From contig NZ_CP066779.1 of NCBI RefSeq assembly GCF_016598535.1, positions 1,178,001 through 1,242,000 on the forward strand: DNA of 64,000 nucleotides, in the 5' to 3' direction. Source of the stretch: Rhodococcus sp. P-2. GTDB taxonomy: Bacteria > Actinomycetota > Actinomycetes > Mycobacteriales > Mycobacteriaceae. The notes beneath the pieces were generated by a model. That model was not told the DNA's origin and did no database searches. It saw only the letters and a list, made by a program, of their open reading frames with translations. The position numbers and the translations under genes are program-made. Of the stretch, positions 27,507 to 36,806 are shown in pieces (the first letter of the stretch is position 1; each line of letters opens with the position of its first letter).

Positions 27507-28169
27507 CTACCGGTTCCCCGCCGGGGGGAAACGAAGAAAGTACGGATTGGACTCTTTTCGGTGCATCATCACGATCGCCCCGACAGCCGCAACTGCCTGC
27601 AGGATTTCCGCTCCGCCGAACAGCAGAGTGGCCGCACCGCCGTCGCCGCCGAGCCCGAAGATCACCGGGATCGCGGAGACCAGCATGAAGACGCCACAGA
27701 ACGTCAGCAACATTCGAGCCCAGTTCTTGCCGCGACTCATCGCGCGCACGAACAGGAGGAACACCGCGGTGACGATCACGACCAGAACCGCAGAGAACAC
27801 GATGACCAGTGGGAACATGCCCTCCACGTCGGAACGCGTCAGGCCGGCGTCGACAGCTGCTTGGTTTCTGAGCATCTCGTCGACGAACATCGACTTCTGC
27901 CCGAGCAGCATCCAGATCATCGCGCCGCCCTGGACCAACCCCAGAGCCGTCACGGCCCACCACAGCTGAATCGCAGTCACGACGTCCGTCGGCGGCTCGA
28001 GCTTCGGCTGGGGCCCCGGGTATCCGTTGTAACCGGGGCCGTATCCCGGGATCTGACCCGTCGGCATCGGTCCGAGTTCGCGGTACGGCTGATTCTCGAA
28101 CGGCTGGTTGTCGTAGGGAGGTTCCCGGCGGGGCGGTTCCTGGCGCGACGGCGGCCACTGCTCGGTCAT
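27507..28169 (-). CDS. Proline-rich four-helix membrane protein
   Basis: The 220-aa protein has a Pro/Tyr/Gly-rich N-terminus (about 1-60, PPRREPPYDN, GYGPGYNGYPGP) and four membrane helices (about 68-88, 118-140, 152-172, 182-200). The pattern is common in actinobacterial envelope proteins of unknown function. The ATG at 28169 is the only start giving this layout. It is 74 bases from hemB and may be read through from it. Confidence 0.7.
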   Translation of the reverse strand: MTEQWPPSRQEPPRREPPYDNQPFENQPYRELGPMPTGQIPGYGPGYNGYPGPQPKLEPPTDVVTAIQLWWAVTALGLVQGGAMIWMLLGQKSMFVDEMLRNQAAVDAGLTRSDVEGMFPLVIVFSAVLVVIVTAVFLLFVRAMSRGKNWARMLLTFCGVFMLVSAIPVIFGLGGDGGAATLLFGGAEILQAVAAVGAIVMMHRKESNPYFLRFPPAGNR

Positions 28170-28200
28170 GACACCAGCGTATCGGTCGACGCCGGCGCAG

Positions 28201-28248
28201 CCACCATGTGTGACTCCGTCACAGCCACCATGTGTGACTCCGTCACAG
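28201..28248. repeat. 24-bp tandem duplication carrying a palindrome at the end of hemB
   Basis: Two exact 24-base copies (28201-28224, 28225-28248) each hold the inverted repeat TGTGAC-TCC-GTCACA. The second copy overlaps the hemB stop codon. A third copy is only begun. The unit lies between hemB and the next minus-strand gene, where it could act as paired hairpins in RNA or as two protein sites. Confidence 0.8.
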
Positions 28249-29217
28249 CCATCCGGCAACTTCCGACGCCCAGTACGTGAGGACCACGTCGGCACCGGCG
28301 CGGCGAATGCTGGTGAGCGATTCGAGAATCGCCGCATCCCGATCGATCCACCCGTTCTGCGCGGCGGCGGTGATCATCGAGTACTCCCCCGAGATCTGGT
28401 ACGCAGCGACCGGAACCGGAGACCGGTCGGCGGTCTCACGCAGAATGTCGAGGTAGGACATTGCCGGCTTGACCATCACCATGTCGGCGCCCTCGGCGAT
28501 GTCGAGGTCTACCTCGCGCATCGACTCGCGGCGATTGGCCCCGTCCTGCTGATAAGTACGACGGTCGCCTTGCAGTGAGGATCCGACGGCTTCACGGAAC
28601 GGCCCGTAGAACGCCGACGCATACTTCGCGGCATAGGCGAGCTGGCCGACCTCCACATACCCGGATGCATCGAGTGCGCCGCGGATCGCGGCCACCTGAC
28701 CGTCCATCATGCCACTGGGACCGAGCAGATGCGCACCCGATTCAGCTTGCGCGAGAGCCATTTCGACGTATCGGATCAAGGTTGCGTCGTTGTCGACGGT
28801 GCCGCCTGCAGTCAACACGCCGCAGTGGCCGTGATCGGTGAACTCGTCGAGGCAGGTATCGGCCATGATGACCGTCGAATCGTCGAGTTCGTCTGCCAGA
28901 GCACGCAATCCGACGTTGAGGATGCCGTCGGGATCGGAGGCGCCGGACCCCTGCGGGTCCTTGTCCTCCGCCTTCGGTACACCGAAGAGCATCAGGCCAC
29001 CGACTCCGGCTTCCACCGCTTCCACCGCGGCGGACCGCAGCGAATCGAGGGTGTGCTGGAAAACGCCTGGCATGGAACTGATCTCACGCGGCGCGTCGAT
29101 GCCGTCTGCAACGAACATCGGCAAAACGAGGTGCCGGGGTTCGAGCGAGGTCTCAGCCACGAGTCGCCGGAGCGCAGGGGTGCGCCGGAGCCGGCGAGGG
29201 CGATGAGTGGGAAACAC
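28243..29217 (-). CDS. hemB: Porphobilinogen synthase (5-aminolevulinate dehydratase)
   Basis: The 324-aa protein condenses two 5-aminolevulinates to porphobilinogen. Catalytic lysines lie in [13 protein letters not shown] and [12 protein letters not shown]. The metal site reads [14 protein letters not shown], that is C122, D124 and C132, midway between the all-Cys zinc type and the Asp-rich magnesium type. The start is a GTG at 29217 with GGAGG ten bases upstream. A 20-bp perfect hairpin separates it from hemD. Confidence 0.94.
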   Translation of the reverse strand: MFPTHRPRRLRRTPALRRLVAETSLEPRHLVLPMFVADGIDAPREISSMPGVFQHTLDSLRSAAVEAVEAGVGGLMLFGVPKAEDKDPQGSGASDPDGILNVGLRALADELDDSTVIMADTCLDEFTDHGHCGVLTAGGTVDNDATLIRYVEMALAQAESGAHLLGPSGMMDGQVAAIRGALDASGYVEVGQLAYAAKYASAFYGPFREAVGSSLQGDRRTYQQDGANRRESMREVDLDIAEGADMVMVKPAMSYLDILRETADRSPVPVAAYQISGEYSMITAAAQNGWIDRDAAILESLTSIRRAGADVVLTYWASEVAGWL

Positions 29218-29243
29218 GAGAAGTAGCCCTCCTTCGTCGGGAC

Positions 29244-29287
29244 CTGTGAGTGGTTGAGGAGTCCACAGACTCCTCAACCACTCACAG
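29244..29287. terminator. 20-bp perfect hairpin between cobA/hemD and hemB
   Basis: Arms 29244-29263 and 29268-29287 are exact complements over 20 bases with a CACA loop. The structure starts six bases from the hemD stop and ends 27 bases before the hemB start. No T-tract follows, so it may be a weak terminator/attenuator or an mRNA-stabilising element rather than an intrinsic terminator. Confidence 0.75.
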
Positions 29288-29292
29288 GTGCG

Positions 29293-30855
29293 CTAGCGCC
29301 TTCGAGACTTCTTGCGCGGGGGCGGCAAAGCGCCTTCGGCACGCAAGCGAGCTGCGTGCTCGGCGAGAGCCTCCACCAGCGGTCCCACCTGCGAGGTCTC
29401 GGGCTGCACGTCGACGCGCAGACCGAACTCGATAGCGGTTTCAGCCGTCTTCGGGCCGATGCACGCGACCAACGTGCGGGCGTGCGGCTTGCCGGCGATG
29501 CCGACGAGGTTGCGCACGGTCGAGGACGAGGTGAAGCAGACGGCGTCGAATCCACCGGTCTTGATCATCTCGCGGGTCTCGGCCGGCGGCGGCGCTGCCC
29601 GGACGGTGCGGTAGGCGGTGACGTCGTCGATCTCCCAACCACGTTCACGTAGGCCCTCGGCGAGGGTTTCGGTTGCAATGTCCGCGCGCGGCAACAGAAC
29701 CCGGTTGACCGGATCGAAAACGTCGTCGTACGGGGCGAATTCGGCCAACAGGCCTTCGCTGGACTGCTCACCGGTCGGGATCAGCTCGGGGTTGATACCG
29801 AACGAGCGAACCTTGGCAGCGGTTGCTTCGCCGATGCAGGCGATCTTCACACCGGAGAAGGCGCGAGCGTCGAGACCGAACTCCTCGAACTTCTCCCACA
29901 CTGCGCGAACGGCATTGGTGGAAGTGAAGACGACCCACTGGTAGCGACCGTCGACGAGACCCTTGACCGAACGCTCCATCTGGGCCGGGCTGCGGGGCGG
30001 CTCGACGGCGATGGTCGGAACCTCGATCGGGATGGCTCCGTGAGTGACCAGACGGTCGCTCATCTCGCCGGCCTGATCCTTGGTGCGCGGAACGAGGACG
30101 GTCCAGCCGTACAGTGCGCGCGATTCCCACCACGACATCTTGTTCCGCTGCGCGACAACCTTGCCGACCGTGACGATGAGCGAGCCCACCAGTTCGGATC
30201 CGGCTTCGTTGAGAGTGGCGAGAGTTGCCTCGACGGTTCGCTGCTGACGAGTGGTGCCGCGGACGGTGATGGCAGCGGGCGTCTGCGGAGCCAAGCCGTT
30301 CTCGACCAGCGCGCTGGCGGTCTCGGCGAGATGTCCTGACGTTGCATGCAGGACAAGCGGTCCCGGTGCAGCGGCCAGTGCAGCCCAGTCGACTTCACCG
30401 CGAACGTCGGCCTCGGTGTGACCCGAGCCGAGCGCCATGCCTGCGTAACTCGGCACAGCCGAACCGGAAGGCAGACCCGGGAGAACCTCGAACTGAACCT
30501 GCGTGCGGGCGACTGCGGTGACCTCCGCGATCACGGAATCCGTGGTCAGCGGGTCGCCGGAGACCAGACGCACGACGTCGTGGCCGTTCTTGGCCTCGTG
30601 AACCAATGTCTTTGCAACCTCGGCAGGTTCACCGAGTGCCGGACGCACGTCCGCGATCAGCTCGCCGGTCTCCTCGTCGCGGCCCATGTCGATGCCGACG
30701 AGCGCGACGACGCCCTTGTCGACGTCCGGATCGGTGAATGCCATTGCGGCGCCGGTGAGGACGTCACGTGCGCGAACGGTGAGCAGGGCGGGGTCGCCCG
30801 GTCCCGATCCCACGAACAGGATCCGTCCGGGAGTGTTCTTTCGGACTCGGGTCAT
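29293..30855 (-). CDS. hemD: Fused uroporphyrinogen-III methyltransferase/synthase
   Basis: The 520-aa protein joins an N-terminal SAM-dependent tetrapyrrole methylase (VGSGPGDPALLT, 15-26; GDPLT near 98) to a C-terminal uroporphyrinogen-III synthase (from about 265; FTSTNAVRAVWEKF, FTSSSTVRNLVG). HemD closes the ring after HemC; the methylase leads to sirohaem or cobalamin. The same fusion stands after hemC in M. tuberculosis (Rv0511). The C-terminus is very basic (PPPRKKSRRR). The ATG at 30855 gives the family N-terminus. Confidence 0.92.
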   Translation of the reverse strand: MTRVRKNTPGRILFVGSGPGDPALLTVRARDVLTGAAMAFTDPDVDKGVVALVGIDMGRDEETGELIADVRPALGEPAEVAKTLVHEAKNGHDVVRLVSGDPLTTDSVIAEVTAVARTQVQFEVLPGLPSGSAVPSYAGMALGSGHTEADVRGEVDWAALAAAPGPLVLHATSGHLAETASALVENGLAPQTPAAITVRGTTRQQRTVEATLATLNEAGSELVGSLIVTVGKVVAQRNKMSWWESRALYGWTVLVPRTKDQAGEMSDRLVTHGAIPIEVPTIAVEPPRSPAQMERSVKGLVDGRYQWVVFTSTNAVRAVWEKFEEFGLDARAFSGVKIACIGEATAAKVRSFGINPELIPTGEQSSEGLLAEFAPYDDVFDPVNRVLLPRADIATETLAEGLRERGWEIDDVTAYRTVRAAPPPAETREMIKTGGFDAVCFTSSSTVRNLVGIAGKPHARTLVACIGPKTAETAIEFGLRVDVQPETSQVGPLVEALAEHAARLRAEGALPPPRKKSRRR

Positions 30856-30915
30856 CGGTGATTCTCCAGTGCGCTGTATCGAAATGGGAACTTGGTGCAA
30901 GTGCAAAGTGGGGCG

Positions 30916-31890
30916 TCAAACATCGGCTGCCTCGCCTGTAGTCACGTTCATCAACTCACGGGCGCCGAGTTCGAGTAACTCGCGCGCTACCGCTCGGCCG
31001 AGTTCCTCGGCCTTGTCCGGCGCACCCACTGCGCCGGTACGGATGACGTCCGAACCGTCGATGGCGGCTGCGCAGCCGCGTACCGACAGTTCGTCGAAGA
31101 TTCTGCCGTCGTCGTCGAGAGATTCGACGATTTCCGCGATCGCACCGACCGGCGCGGTGCAGCCGGCTTCCAACTCGGCGAGCAGGGCACGCTCGGCAGT
31201 GACTGCCGCACGGGTACCGGCGTCGTCGTGCTCGGCCAGGATCGCCGCCAATTCCGTATTGGCAGAAAGGCATTCGACAGCCAGAGCACCCTGGGCCGGA
31301 GCGGGGAGCATCTGGACGGGCTCGATGTTCTCGGTGATGAGGTCGAGCAGACCGATCCGGGACAAGCCGGCGCGAGCGAGGATCACGGCGTCGAGTTCAC
31401 CGGATTCGACCTTGCCCAGACGGCGTTGCAGGTTGCCCCGCAACGGCACGATGTCGAGGCCGAGCCCGAGTGCCTTGAGCTGCGAAACACGGCGGGGCGC
31501 CGAGGTTCCCACCTTGGAACCGGCCGGAAGCTCCCCGAGGACCAGACCGTCGCGGGCGACGAGCGCGTCACGCGGATCCTCACGAGGCGGAATCGCAGCA
31601 ATGACGAAGCGCGGATCCTGAGCGGTCGGCAAGTCCTTGTAGGAATGCACAGCAACGTCGACGCGGTTGTCCAGCAAGGCTTCCCGAAGCTCTGCGGTGA
31701 ACACTCCGACGCCGATCTTCTGGACGGGATCGGTGGACTGGTCGCCCTTGGTCTTGATGATGACCAACTCGGCGGGATGTCCCGCTGCAATGAGGGCATC
31801 GCGCACGGTGCCGGCCTGCGTGGTCGCGAGAAGACTTCCGCGAGTGCCGATCCGCAGCGGGCTCCCCGATCGAGGGGTGGTGACGCTCAT
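30916..31890 (-). CDS. hemC: Porphobilinogen deaminase
   Basis: The 324-aa protein polymerises four porphobilinogens to hydroxymethylbilane. Seen are [10 protein letters not shown] (13-22), [17 protein letters not shown], and the dipyrromethane-cofactor cysteine C244 in [12 protein letters not shown]. It overlaps hemA by four bases (ATGA) and hemD follows after 60 bases. Confidence 0.95.
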   Translation of the reverse strand: MSVTTPRSGSPLRIGTRGSLLATTQAGTVRDALIAAGHPAELVIIKTKGDQSTDPVQKIGVGVFTAELREALLDNRVDVAVHSYKDLPTAQDPRFVIAAIPPREDPRDALVARDGLVLGELPAGSKVGTSAPRRVSQLKALGLGLDIVPLRGNLQRRLGKVESGELDAVILARAGLSRIGLLDLITENIEPVQMLPAPAQGALAVECLSANTELAAILAEHDDAGTRAAVTAERALLAELEAGCTAPVGAIAEIVESLDDDGRIFDELSVRGCAAAIDGSDVIRTGAVGAPDKAEELGRAVARELLELGARELMNVTTGEAADV

Positions 31891-33248
31891 GCCTGCAGGT
31901 CCCTTCCAGTGCGGTCGCCGTCCACCAGATCGGTGGGTGTGGCCACGGCCGCGGGAGATCCGGGGCTGAGTTCGAAGAGTTCGCGCAGCGCTGCTGCGTA
32001 GGAGTCGCCCCCGGGGGCCGACGCCAGTTGCTTGACGCGCACGGTCGGGGCGTGGAGAAGCTTGTCCACGACGCGTCGCACGGTGCGCGCAACCTCGTCG
32101 CGCTGCGGATCGTCCAGGCCGGGCAGACGCGAATCGAGACGCATCAGTTCGGCTTCGACGACGTCGGCGGCGCGCTGACGCAAAGCCGTCACGGTCGGAG
32201 TGACCTCGGCGAGGCGTTGTCCGGCAAGGTAGGTCGCAAGTTCGCCGGCGACGATGGTGCGTGCGGCATCTGCGTCGGACGCGGCTGCGCCTGCCGCCGG
32301 ATCACGCTGCAGCGTCTCCATGTCGAGAACGGTGACACCCGGCAGGCCGGCGACGGCGGGATCGATGTCGCGCGGCAGCCCGAGGTCGCAGATGACCAGG
32401 TGCTTGGTGTTGTCGCGATCGGGCTCGGCGAGTGCGCGGTGCACATCCGCCAGGGTGACCACTGCCCCGACCGCGCCGGTACAGGTGACCATGACATCTG
32501 CCTGCGCCATCGCGGCCGAAAGCTGGTCGAAGGCAACACCGTCGGCGTCGACGCCGTTGGATCGTGCCGTCTCGGCGAGGTGCTCGGCGCGTTCCTGGGT
32601 CCGGTTGACGACGACGATGCGTGCGATTCCGGCGCGGGTGAGATGCGCAACCGACAGACCGCCCATCGAACCTGCCCCGACGACCACGGCGGTGCGGCCG
32701 ACCAGGCCGCCCTCGCCGATGATGCCGGCTGCACGATCGAGAGCCACGGACACGACAGATGCTCCGGCGGAGTCGATTCCGGTTTCGGAATGCACTCGCT
32801 TGCCGACGCGCAATGCCTGCTGAGCCAGTTCGTGGACGACGCGTCCGGCGGCCTGTTGCGCGTCCGAAGATGCGTAGGCCGAACGGATCTGGCCGAGAAT
32901 CTGCTGTTCGCCGATCACCATCGAGTCGAGGCCACTGGCCACGGCGAAGAGATGTTCGACCGCTGCTTCGCTGTAGCGGACGTACGCGTGAGCGTGCAGC
33001 GCCGTCAGATCGAGACCCGAATGGTCGGCCAGGATTTCACCGACCTCGGTGAGTGCACCGTGGAACGCGTCCACCACCGCGTAGACCTCCACCCGGTTGC
33101 AGGTGGAGACGATCATCGCTTCGGAGATGTGCGAAGACGCCAGAAGCTTGTCGATCAGCTTCGGACGATCGGTGTCGGTAACAGCCACTCGCTCGAGCAC
33201 CGGGACGGGCGCGGTTCGATGCGAGACCCCGACAAGCAGAACACTCAC
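31887..33248 (-). CDS. hemA: Glutamyl-tRNA reductase
   Basis: The 453-aa protein makes glutamate-1-semialdehyde from Glu-tRNA, first committed step of the C5 pathway. Seen are [10 protein letters not shown] (6-15), the nucleophile C50 in STCNRVEVY, and the NADPH loop [10 protein letters not shown]. The GTG start at 33248 overlaps the rex stop (GTGA), so synthesis is coupled to the redox regulator. Confidence 0.95.
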   Translation of the reverse strand: MSVLLVGVSHRTAPVPVLERVAVTDTDRPKLIDKLLASSHISEAMIVSTCNRVEVYAVVDAFHGALTEVGEILADHSGLDLTALHAHAYVRYSEAAVEHLFAVASGLDSMVIGEQQILGQIRSAYASSDAQQAAGRVVHELAQQALRVGKRVHSETGIDSAGASVVSVALDRAAGIIGEGGLVGRTAVVVGAGSMGGLSVAHLTRAGIARIVVVNRTQERAEHLAETARSNGVDADGVAFDQLSAAMAQADVMVTCTGAVGAVVTLADVHRALAEPDRDNTKHLVICDLGLPRDIDPAVAGLPGVTVLDMETLQRDPAAGAAASDADAARTIVAGELATYLAGQRLAEVTPTVTALRQRAADVVEAELMRLDSRLPGLDDPQRDEVARTVRRVVDKLLHAPTVRVKQLASAPGGDSYAAALRELFELSPGSPAAVATPTDLVDGDRTGRDLQA

Positions 33249-34105
33249 GGCGCGATCACTGATCCGTTTCTTGTCGAACCTGCTCCGACCGGAGCGGGTG
33301 AACTGGTGGATGGGACTGACGAAGCGGATGCGGCGTGAGCCACGCGTACTCGCGGCGCACTGGATGCCTGATCGGCATTGCGTGCGCTGTTGAAGGAAAG
33401 AACCTGCATCTCGACGGCAAGATCTACGCGTCGCAGTTCCACGTGATCGGGAACGTCGAGGGCGATCGGCGAGAAACTCATGATGCAACGCAACCCGGCG
33501 CTGACGAACTGGTCGCACACGCCCTGTGCTGCCTCGTCCGGGGTGGAGATGACGCCGATGGTCGCGTTCAGTTCGCGGCAGGCGACGGTCAGTTCCTCGG
33601 TGCTACGCACGACGAGGTCGCCGACTCGGCTTCCGATTCGATCTGCGTCACTGTCGAAGAGTCCGACCATCTCGAAACCTCGGCGACTGAATCCGCCGTA
33701 ACCGACAAGCGCCTTGCCGAGATTTCCGACTCCGACGAGAACGACCTTGTGCCCGCGATCGAGTCCGAGTGCACGCTCGATGCGAATGCGGAGCCTGTTG
33801 ACGTCGTACCCGACACCCCGGACGCCGTTGGGTCCGAGGAACGAGAGATCCTTGCGCAATTTCGCTGATCCGACGCCCGACGCCTGGGCGAGCTCCTCGC
33901 TCGAGACGATGGAGGTACCGCGATCGGACATCACTCCGAGGACCCGCAGGTATGCGGCCAAGCGCGTCACCGTAGCCTGGGGGATGACGCGATCCTGAGT
34001 GATCGAGTCGGTAACCGAGGCGCTGGCAGCGTCGGTGACGGAAGAGCCCGCAGCGCCGGTGACGCGCTGAGCCACAGGCTCATGCGTCTGGTGCGGTTCG
34101 GTCAC
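33245..34105 (-). CDS. rex: Redox-sensing repressor Rex
   Basis: The 286-aa protein has an N-terminal winged helix (residues about 40-105, [20 protein letters not shown]) and an NAD(H)-binding Rossmann domain ([11 protein letters not shown], 123-133). Rex leaves DNA when NADH is high. A long Ser/Ala-rich C-terminal tail beyond the core is unusual but seen in actinomycetes. I chose the GTG at 34105 (GAGGAG eight bases upstream) over the GTG at 34132. It leads the hemACD operon as in Streptomyces. Confidence 0.92.
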   Translation of the reverse strand: MTEPHQTHEPVAQRVTGAAGSSVTDAASASVTDSITQDRVIPQATVTRLAAYLRVLGVMSDRGTSIVSSEELAQASGVGSAKLRKDLSFLGPNGVRGVGYDVNRLRIRIERALGLDRGHKVVLVGVGNLGKALVGYGGFSRRGFEMVGLFDSDADRIGSRVGDLVVRSTEELTVACRELNATIGVISTPDEAAQGVCDQFVSAGLRCIMSFSPIALDVPDHVELRRVDLAVEMQVLSFNSARNADQASSAPRVRVAHAASASSVPSTSSPAPVGAGSTRNGSVIAP

Positions 34106-34184
34106 GTCGCTGGCTCCTCGTCCGGTCGACACGACTGTCGACCTCCACGATGCTCCGGGGGAATGTTCACACCACGGTAACCGC

Positions 34185-34202
34185 TTGTGAACCCATGCAC
34201 AA
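34185..34202. promoter_or_regulatory. Rex operator (ROP)
   Basis: TTGTGAACCCATGCACAA matches the Rex consensus TTGTGAA-N4-TTCACAA with one mismatch in the right arm. It lies 80 bases upstream of the rex start, so Rex probably represses its own operon and the haem genes behind it at low NADH. Confidence 0.75.
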
Positions 34203-34272
34203 AGTTGCTCGAGACGGGTTCGATGTGCCGTTCACCTGCAAAGCGGCTCCGCGGACAACTTTGAGGGTTGCC

Positions 34273-34533
34273 TTACTTGCGTAAATCGTCACGAAGGCGC
34301 TCTTCGTCAACTTCCCAATAACCGTGCTCGCGTCCGTCGAGAAGAATCACCGGCAACCGGTCTCCGTATTCCGCTCTCAGCTCCGGATCCGTCGCAGCAG
34401 CTTCGTCCACGTCGATGCACGTCAATTCGAGCTGGAACTCGGAACAGACCCGTCGTAGTACCTCCGCCGCGCCGACACAGGACGCGCATCCTGCGCGTGT
34501 CAACAGGGTTACTTCATGCGTAGCTGTAGTCAT
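34273..34533 (-). CDS. Glutaredoxin-like protein
   Basis: The 86-aa protein has a thioredoxin fold with the CxxC pair C16-x2-C19 (TRAGCASCVGA) and the cis-proline in DRLPVILLDG. It matches Rv0508, next to hemA in M. tuberculosis. In a mycothiol-using cell it may reduce mixed disulfides (mycoredoxin-like), but the CASC site differs from mycoredoxin-1. The ATG at 34533 has AAAGG nine bases upstream. The 200-base gap to the HAD gene holds both promoters; no clear elements were fixed. Confidence 0.82.
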   Translation of the reverse strand: MTTATHEVTLLTRAGCASCVGAAEVLRRVCSEFQLELTCIDVDEAAATDPELRAEYGDRLPVILLDGREHGYWEVDEERLRDDLRK

Positions 34534-34733
34534 CGACGCATACCTTTCTTCTACTGGGACGCCATCTACTTGATCGGTCGAGTGTGCCTCCGGAGCCCCA
34601 CTCGGTACCAAATCAGCGGAGAGGAACGTCACACACCACAGGGAAGGTCGCCATCCAACCCATCGGGCCTCACCGCGGAGGATAGGCTGACTCGAAGAGT
34701 TCTCTGCTCGAGAGTGCAACACGGGAGGTGCGG

Positions 34734-35729
34734 GTGCCTGCGCGATCACTACCGAACGGCTCCGGATTCGGATCAGGGCTGGCCGGGGTCATTCTCCCCG
34801 GACGTCGACATGTGAAGAATCCGCTGGGCCCGAGTGAGTCGGAAGTTCGAGCCAATCTCGCCGGCGAGGCGAGCGCTGACGCAGCTCTGGCATTGCACGA
34901 AGCTGCCAATCCCTCCGAACCGGAAACCGGCGAAGAGCCCCCGGCCGTTCCGCGCGACCTCACGGCCGCCGCATTCTTCGACGTCGACAACACCATGGTG
35001 CAGGGTGCCTCGATCATCCACTTCGCCCGTGGTCTCGCCGCACGCAAGTATCTCAAGACCTCGGATCTGGTGGATTTCGCGTGGAAGCAGATCAAGTTCC
35101 GAGTCACCGGCCGAGAAAGCAGTGACGACGTCGCGGAAGGCCGCGAGAAAGCACTGTCCTTCGTGGCCGGTCGATCCACCGCCGAACTCGCCCGCCTCGG
35201 CGAGGAGATCTACGACGAGGTCATCGCCGACAAGATCTGGCCAGGCACGAGGGCGTTGGCCCAGATGCACCTCGATGCCGGGCAACAGGTGTGGTTGGTG
35301 ACGGCCACTCCGGTCGAACTGGCTCAGGTGATCGCCGAGAAACTCGGACTGACCGGTGCACTGGGCACCGTCGCCGAGAGTGAGGACGGCGTCTTCACCG
35401 GTCGACTCGTCGGTGACATCCTGCACGGCATGGGCAAGGCGCACGCCGTGCGGACGTTGGCGGTGCGTGAAGGACTCAATCTCAAGCGCTGTTCCGCCTA
35501 CTCGGACAGCCACAACGACGTACCGATGCTCTCGCTGGTGGGAACGCCGGTGGCGATCAATCCCGACGCGGATCTTCGTGAACTCGCCAAGAACCGCGGC
35601 TGGGAAGTTCGCGATTTTCGCACCGGACGAAAGGCCGCCAAGATCGGCGTGCCGACGGCACTGGTGCTCGGGGCGGTCGGCGGTGCGCTCGCGGCAATTC
35701 TCGCCCGGCGCAAAGAACAGAACGCCTGA
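34734..35729 (+). CDS. HAD-IB family phosphatase (SerB1-like)
   Basis: The 331-aa protein has HAD motif [11 protein letters not shown] (nucleophile D83, acid D85), motif II VTATP, and motif [18 protein letters not shown]-terminal membrane-like helix ([20 protein letters not shown]) suggests membrane attachment. The match is to Rv0505c, called SerB1, but subfamily IB enzymes next to acyltransferases often act on lipid phosphates, so phosphoserine is not certain. I chose the GTG at 34734 because GGGAGG lies five bases before it. Confidence 0.82.
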   Translation: MPARSLPNGSGFGSGLAGVILPGRRHVKNPLGPSESEVRANLAGEASADAALALHEAANPSEPETGEEPPAVPRDLTAAAFFDVDNTMVQGASIIHFARGLAARKYLKTSDLVDFAWKQIKFRVTGRESSDDVAEGREKALSFVAGRSTAELARLGEEIYDEVIADKIWPGTRALAQMHLDAGQQVWLVTATPVELAQVIAEKLGLTGALGTVAESEDGVFTGRLVGDILHGMGKAHAVRTLAVREGLNLKRCSAYSDSHNDVPMLSLVGTPVAINPDADLRELAKNRGWEVRDFRTGRKAAKIGVPTALVLGAVGGALAAILARRKEQNA

Positions 35730-35768
35730 GCGGGTTCGGTCCGGATCGATTCTCGCTCCGGACCGAAC

Positions 35769-36806
35769 TCAGCCGAGAAAGACGTTGCGCCGCTTGGCCA
35801 GCAACCGATACAGCGTCTGCTGAATCGTTTCCCGAACGTGGTCCGTGACCTCGAACAGGACCATCGGATCGTCGGCGGCACCGCTCTCGAACGTGTCGGT
35901 GACGATGGGCTTTCCGAATTCGATGTACCACTTCGACGGCAACGGCACCAGGCCGAGCGGCCCGAAGTGCGGAAACAGTGGCGTCACCGGGAAATACGGA
36001 AGACCGAGAACTCGTGCGAGAGTGGTCAGATCACCGATCTTGGGATAGATCTCCTCCGAACCCACGATCGAGCACGGAATGATCGGGACGCCGGTACGCA
36101 TCGCGGCCGACACGAATCCACCACGCCCGAACCGCTGCAACTTGTACCGCTCACTGAACGGTTTCCCGATGCCCTTGAATCCTTCCGGGAACACGGCGGC
36201 GACTTCACCGTCGTTGAGCAGACGCTCGGCGTCGGGGTTGCACGCGAGCGTGTGACCGGCCTTGCGCGCCAGTCCGCCCACCACCGGCATCTCGAATGCC
36301 ATGTCCGCAGCCAGCATTCGCAGTGGACGATGCGCCGGATGATGATCGTGCACGGCAACCGACGTCATCAGTCCGTCGATCGGGATCACACCGGCGTGAT
36401 TGGCGACCACCAGCGCTCCCCCGGTGAGGGGAATGTTCTCGATCCCACTGACCTCGACGCGAAACCATTTCTCGAACAACGGCCGCAACATCGGCATGAC
36501 GACGTTGTCCGCGAAATGCGGGTCGAATCCGAACTCGTCGACCTCGTAGTCGCCGGAGACCCGACGTCGGAAGAATTCTGCTGCCGAGGCGATCTGGTCG
36601 ACGAGCGCAGACCGGGCCGCATCGACGAGCGTGTTCTCGCCGCCGTGGTCGGCTGCCGACGACGCTCCGGACGGATGCCGACGCTCACTTTGTTCACGGA
36701 TGTCACGCTCCGCGCCGGTGACGGACTCACGCGAACGAGAAGTTGCCGACTTTCCGGCGTGAGTTGCGCTGGGCCGCAGGGGAATTACTTTCGCCACGTC
36801 AGTCAC
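35769..36806 (-). CDS. 1-acyl-sn-glycerol-3-phosphate acyltransferase-family protein
   Basis: The 345-aa protein has a disordered N-terminus (1-60), then a PlsC-like domain with NHAGVIPIDG (H137, D144, a wider spacing than the usual HX4D), FPEGFKGIGKPF and VPIIPCSIVGSEE. It matches Rv0502. It probably acylates a lysophospholipid or other acceptor at the inner leaflet. It is coupled to the epimerase-like gene by a four-base overlap. Confidence 0.82.
   Translation of the reverse strand: MTDVAKVIPLRPSATHAGKSATSRSRESVTGAERDIREQSERRHPSGASSAADHGGENTLVDAARSALVDQIASAAEFFRRRVSGDYEVDEFGFDPHFADNVVMPMLRPLFEKWFRVEVSGIENIPLTGGALVVANHAGVIPIDGLMTSVAVHDHHPAHRPLRMLAADMAFEMPVVGGLARKAGHTLACNPDAERLLNDGEVAAVFPEGFKGIGKPFSERYKLQRFGRGGFVSAAMRTGVPIIPCSIVGSEEIYPKIGDLTTLARVLGLPYFPVTPLFPHFGPLGLVPLPSKWYIEFGKPIVTDTFESGAADDPMVLFEVTDHVRETIQQTLYRLLAKRRNVFLG

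Noticed and set aside
28201-28248. CRISPR array or CRP/GlxR site
   Set aside because: There are only two abutting copies with no spacers, so it is not CRISPR. The TGTGA/TCACA arms are five bases apart, not six as in CRP-type sites.
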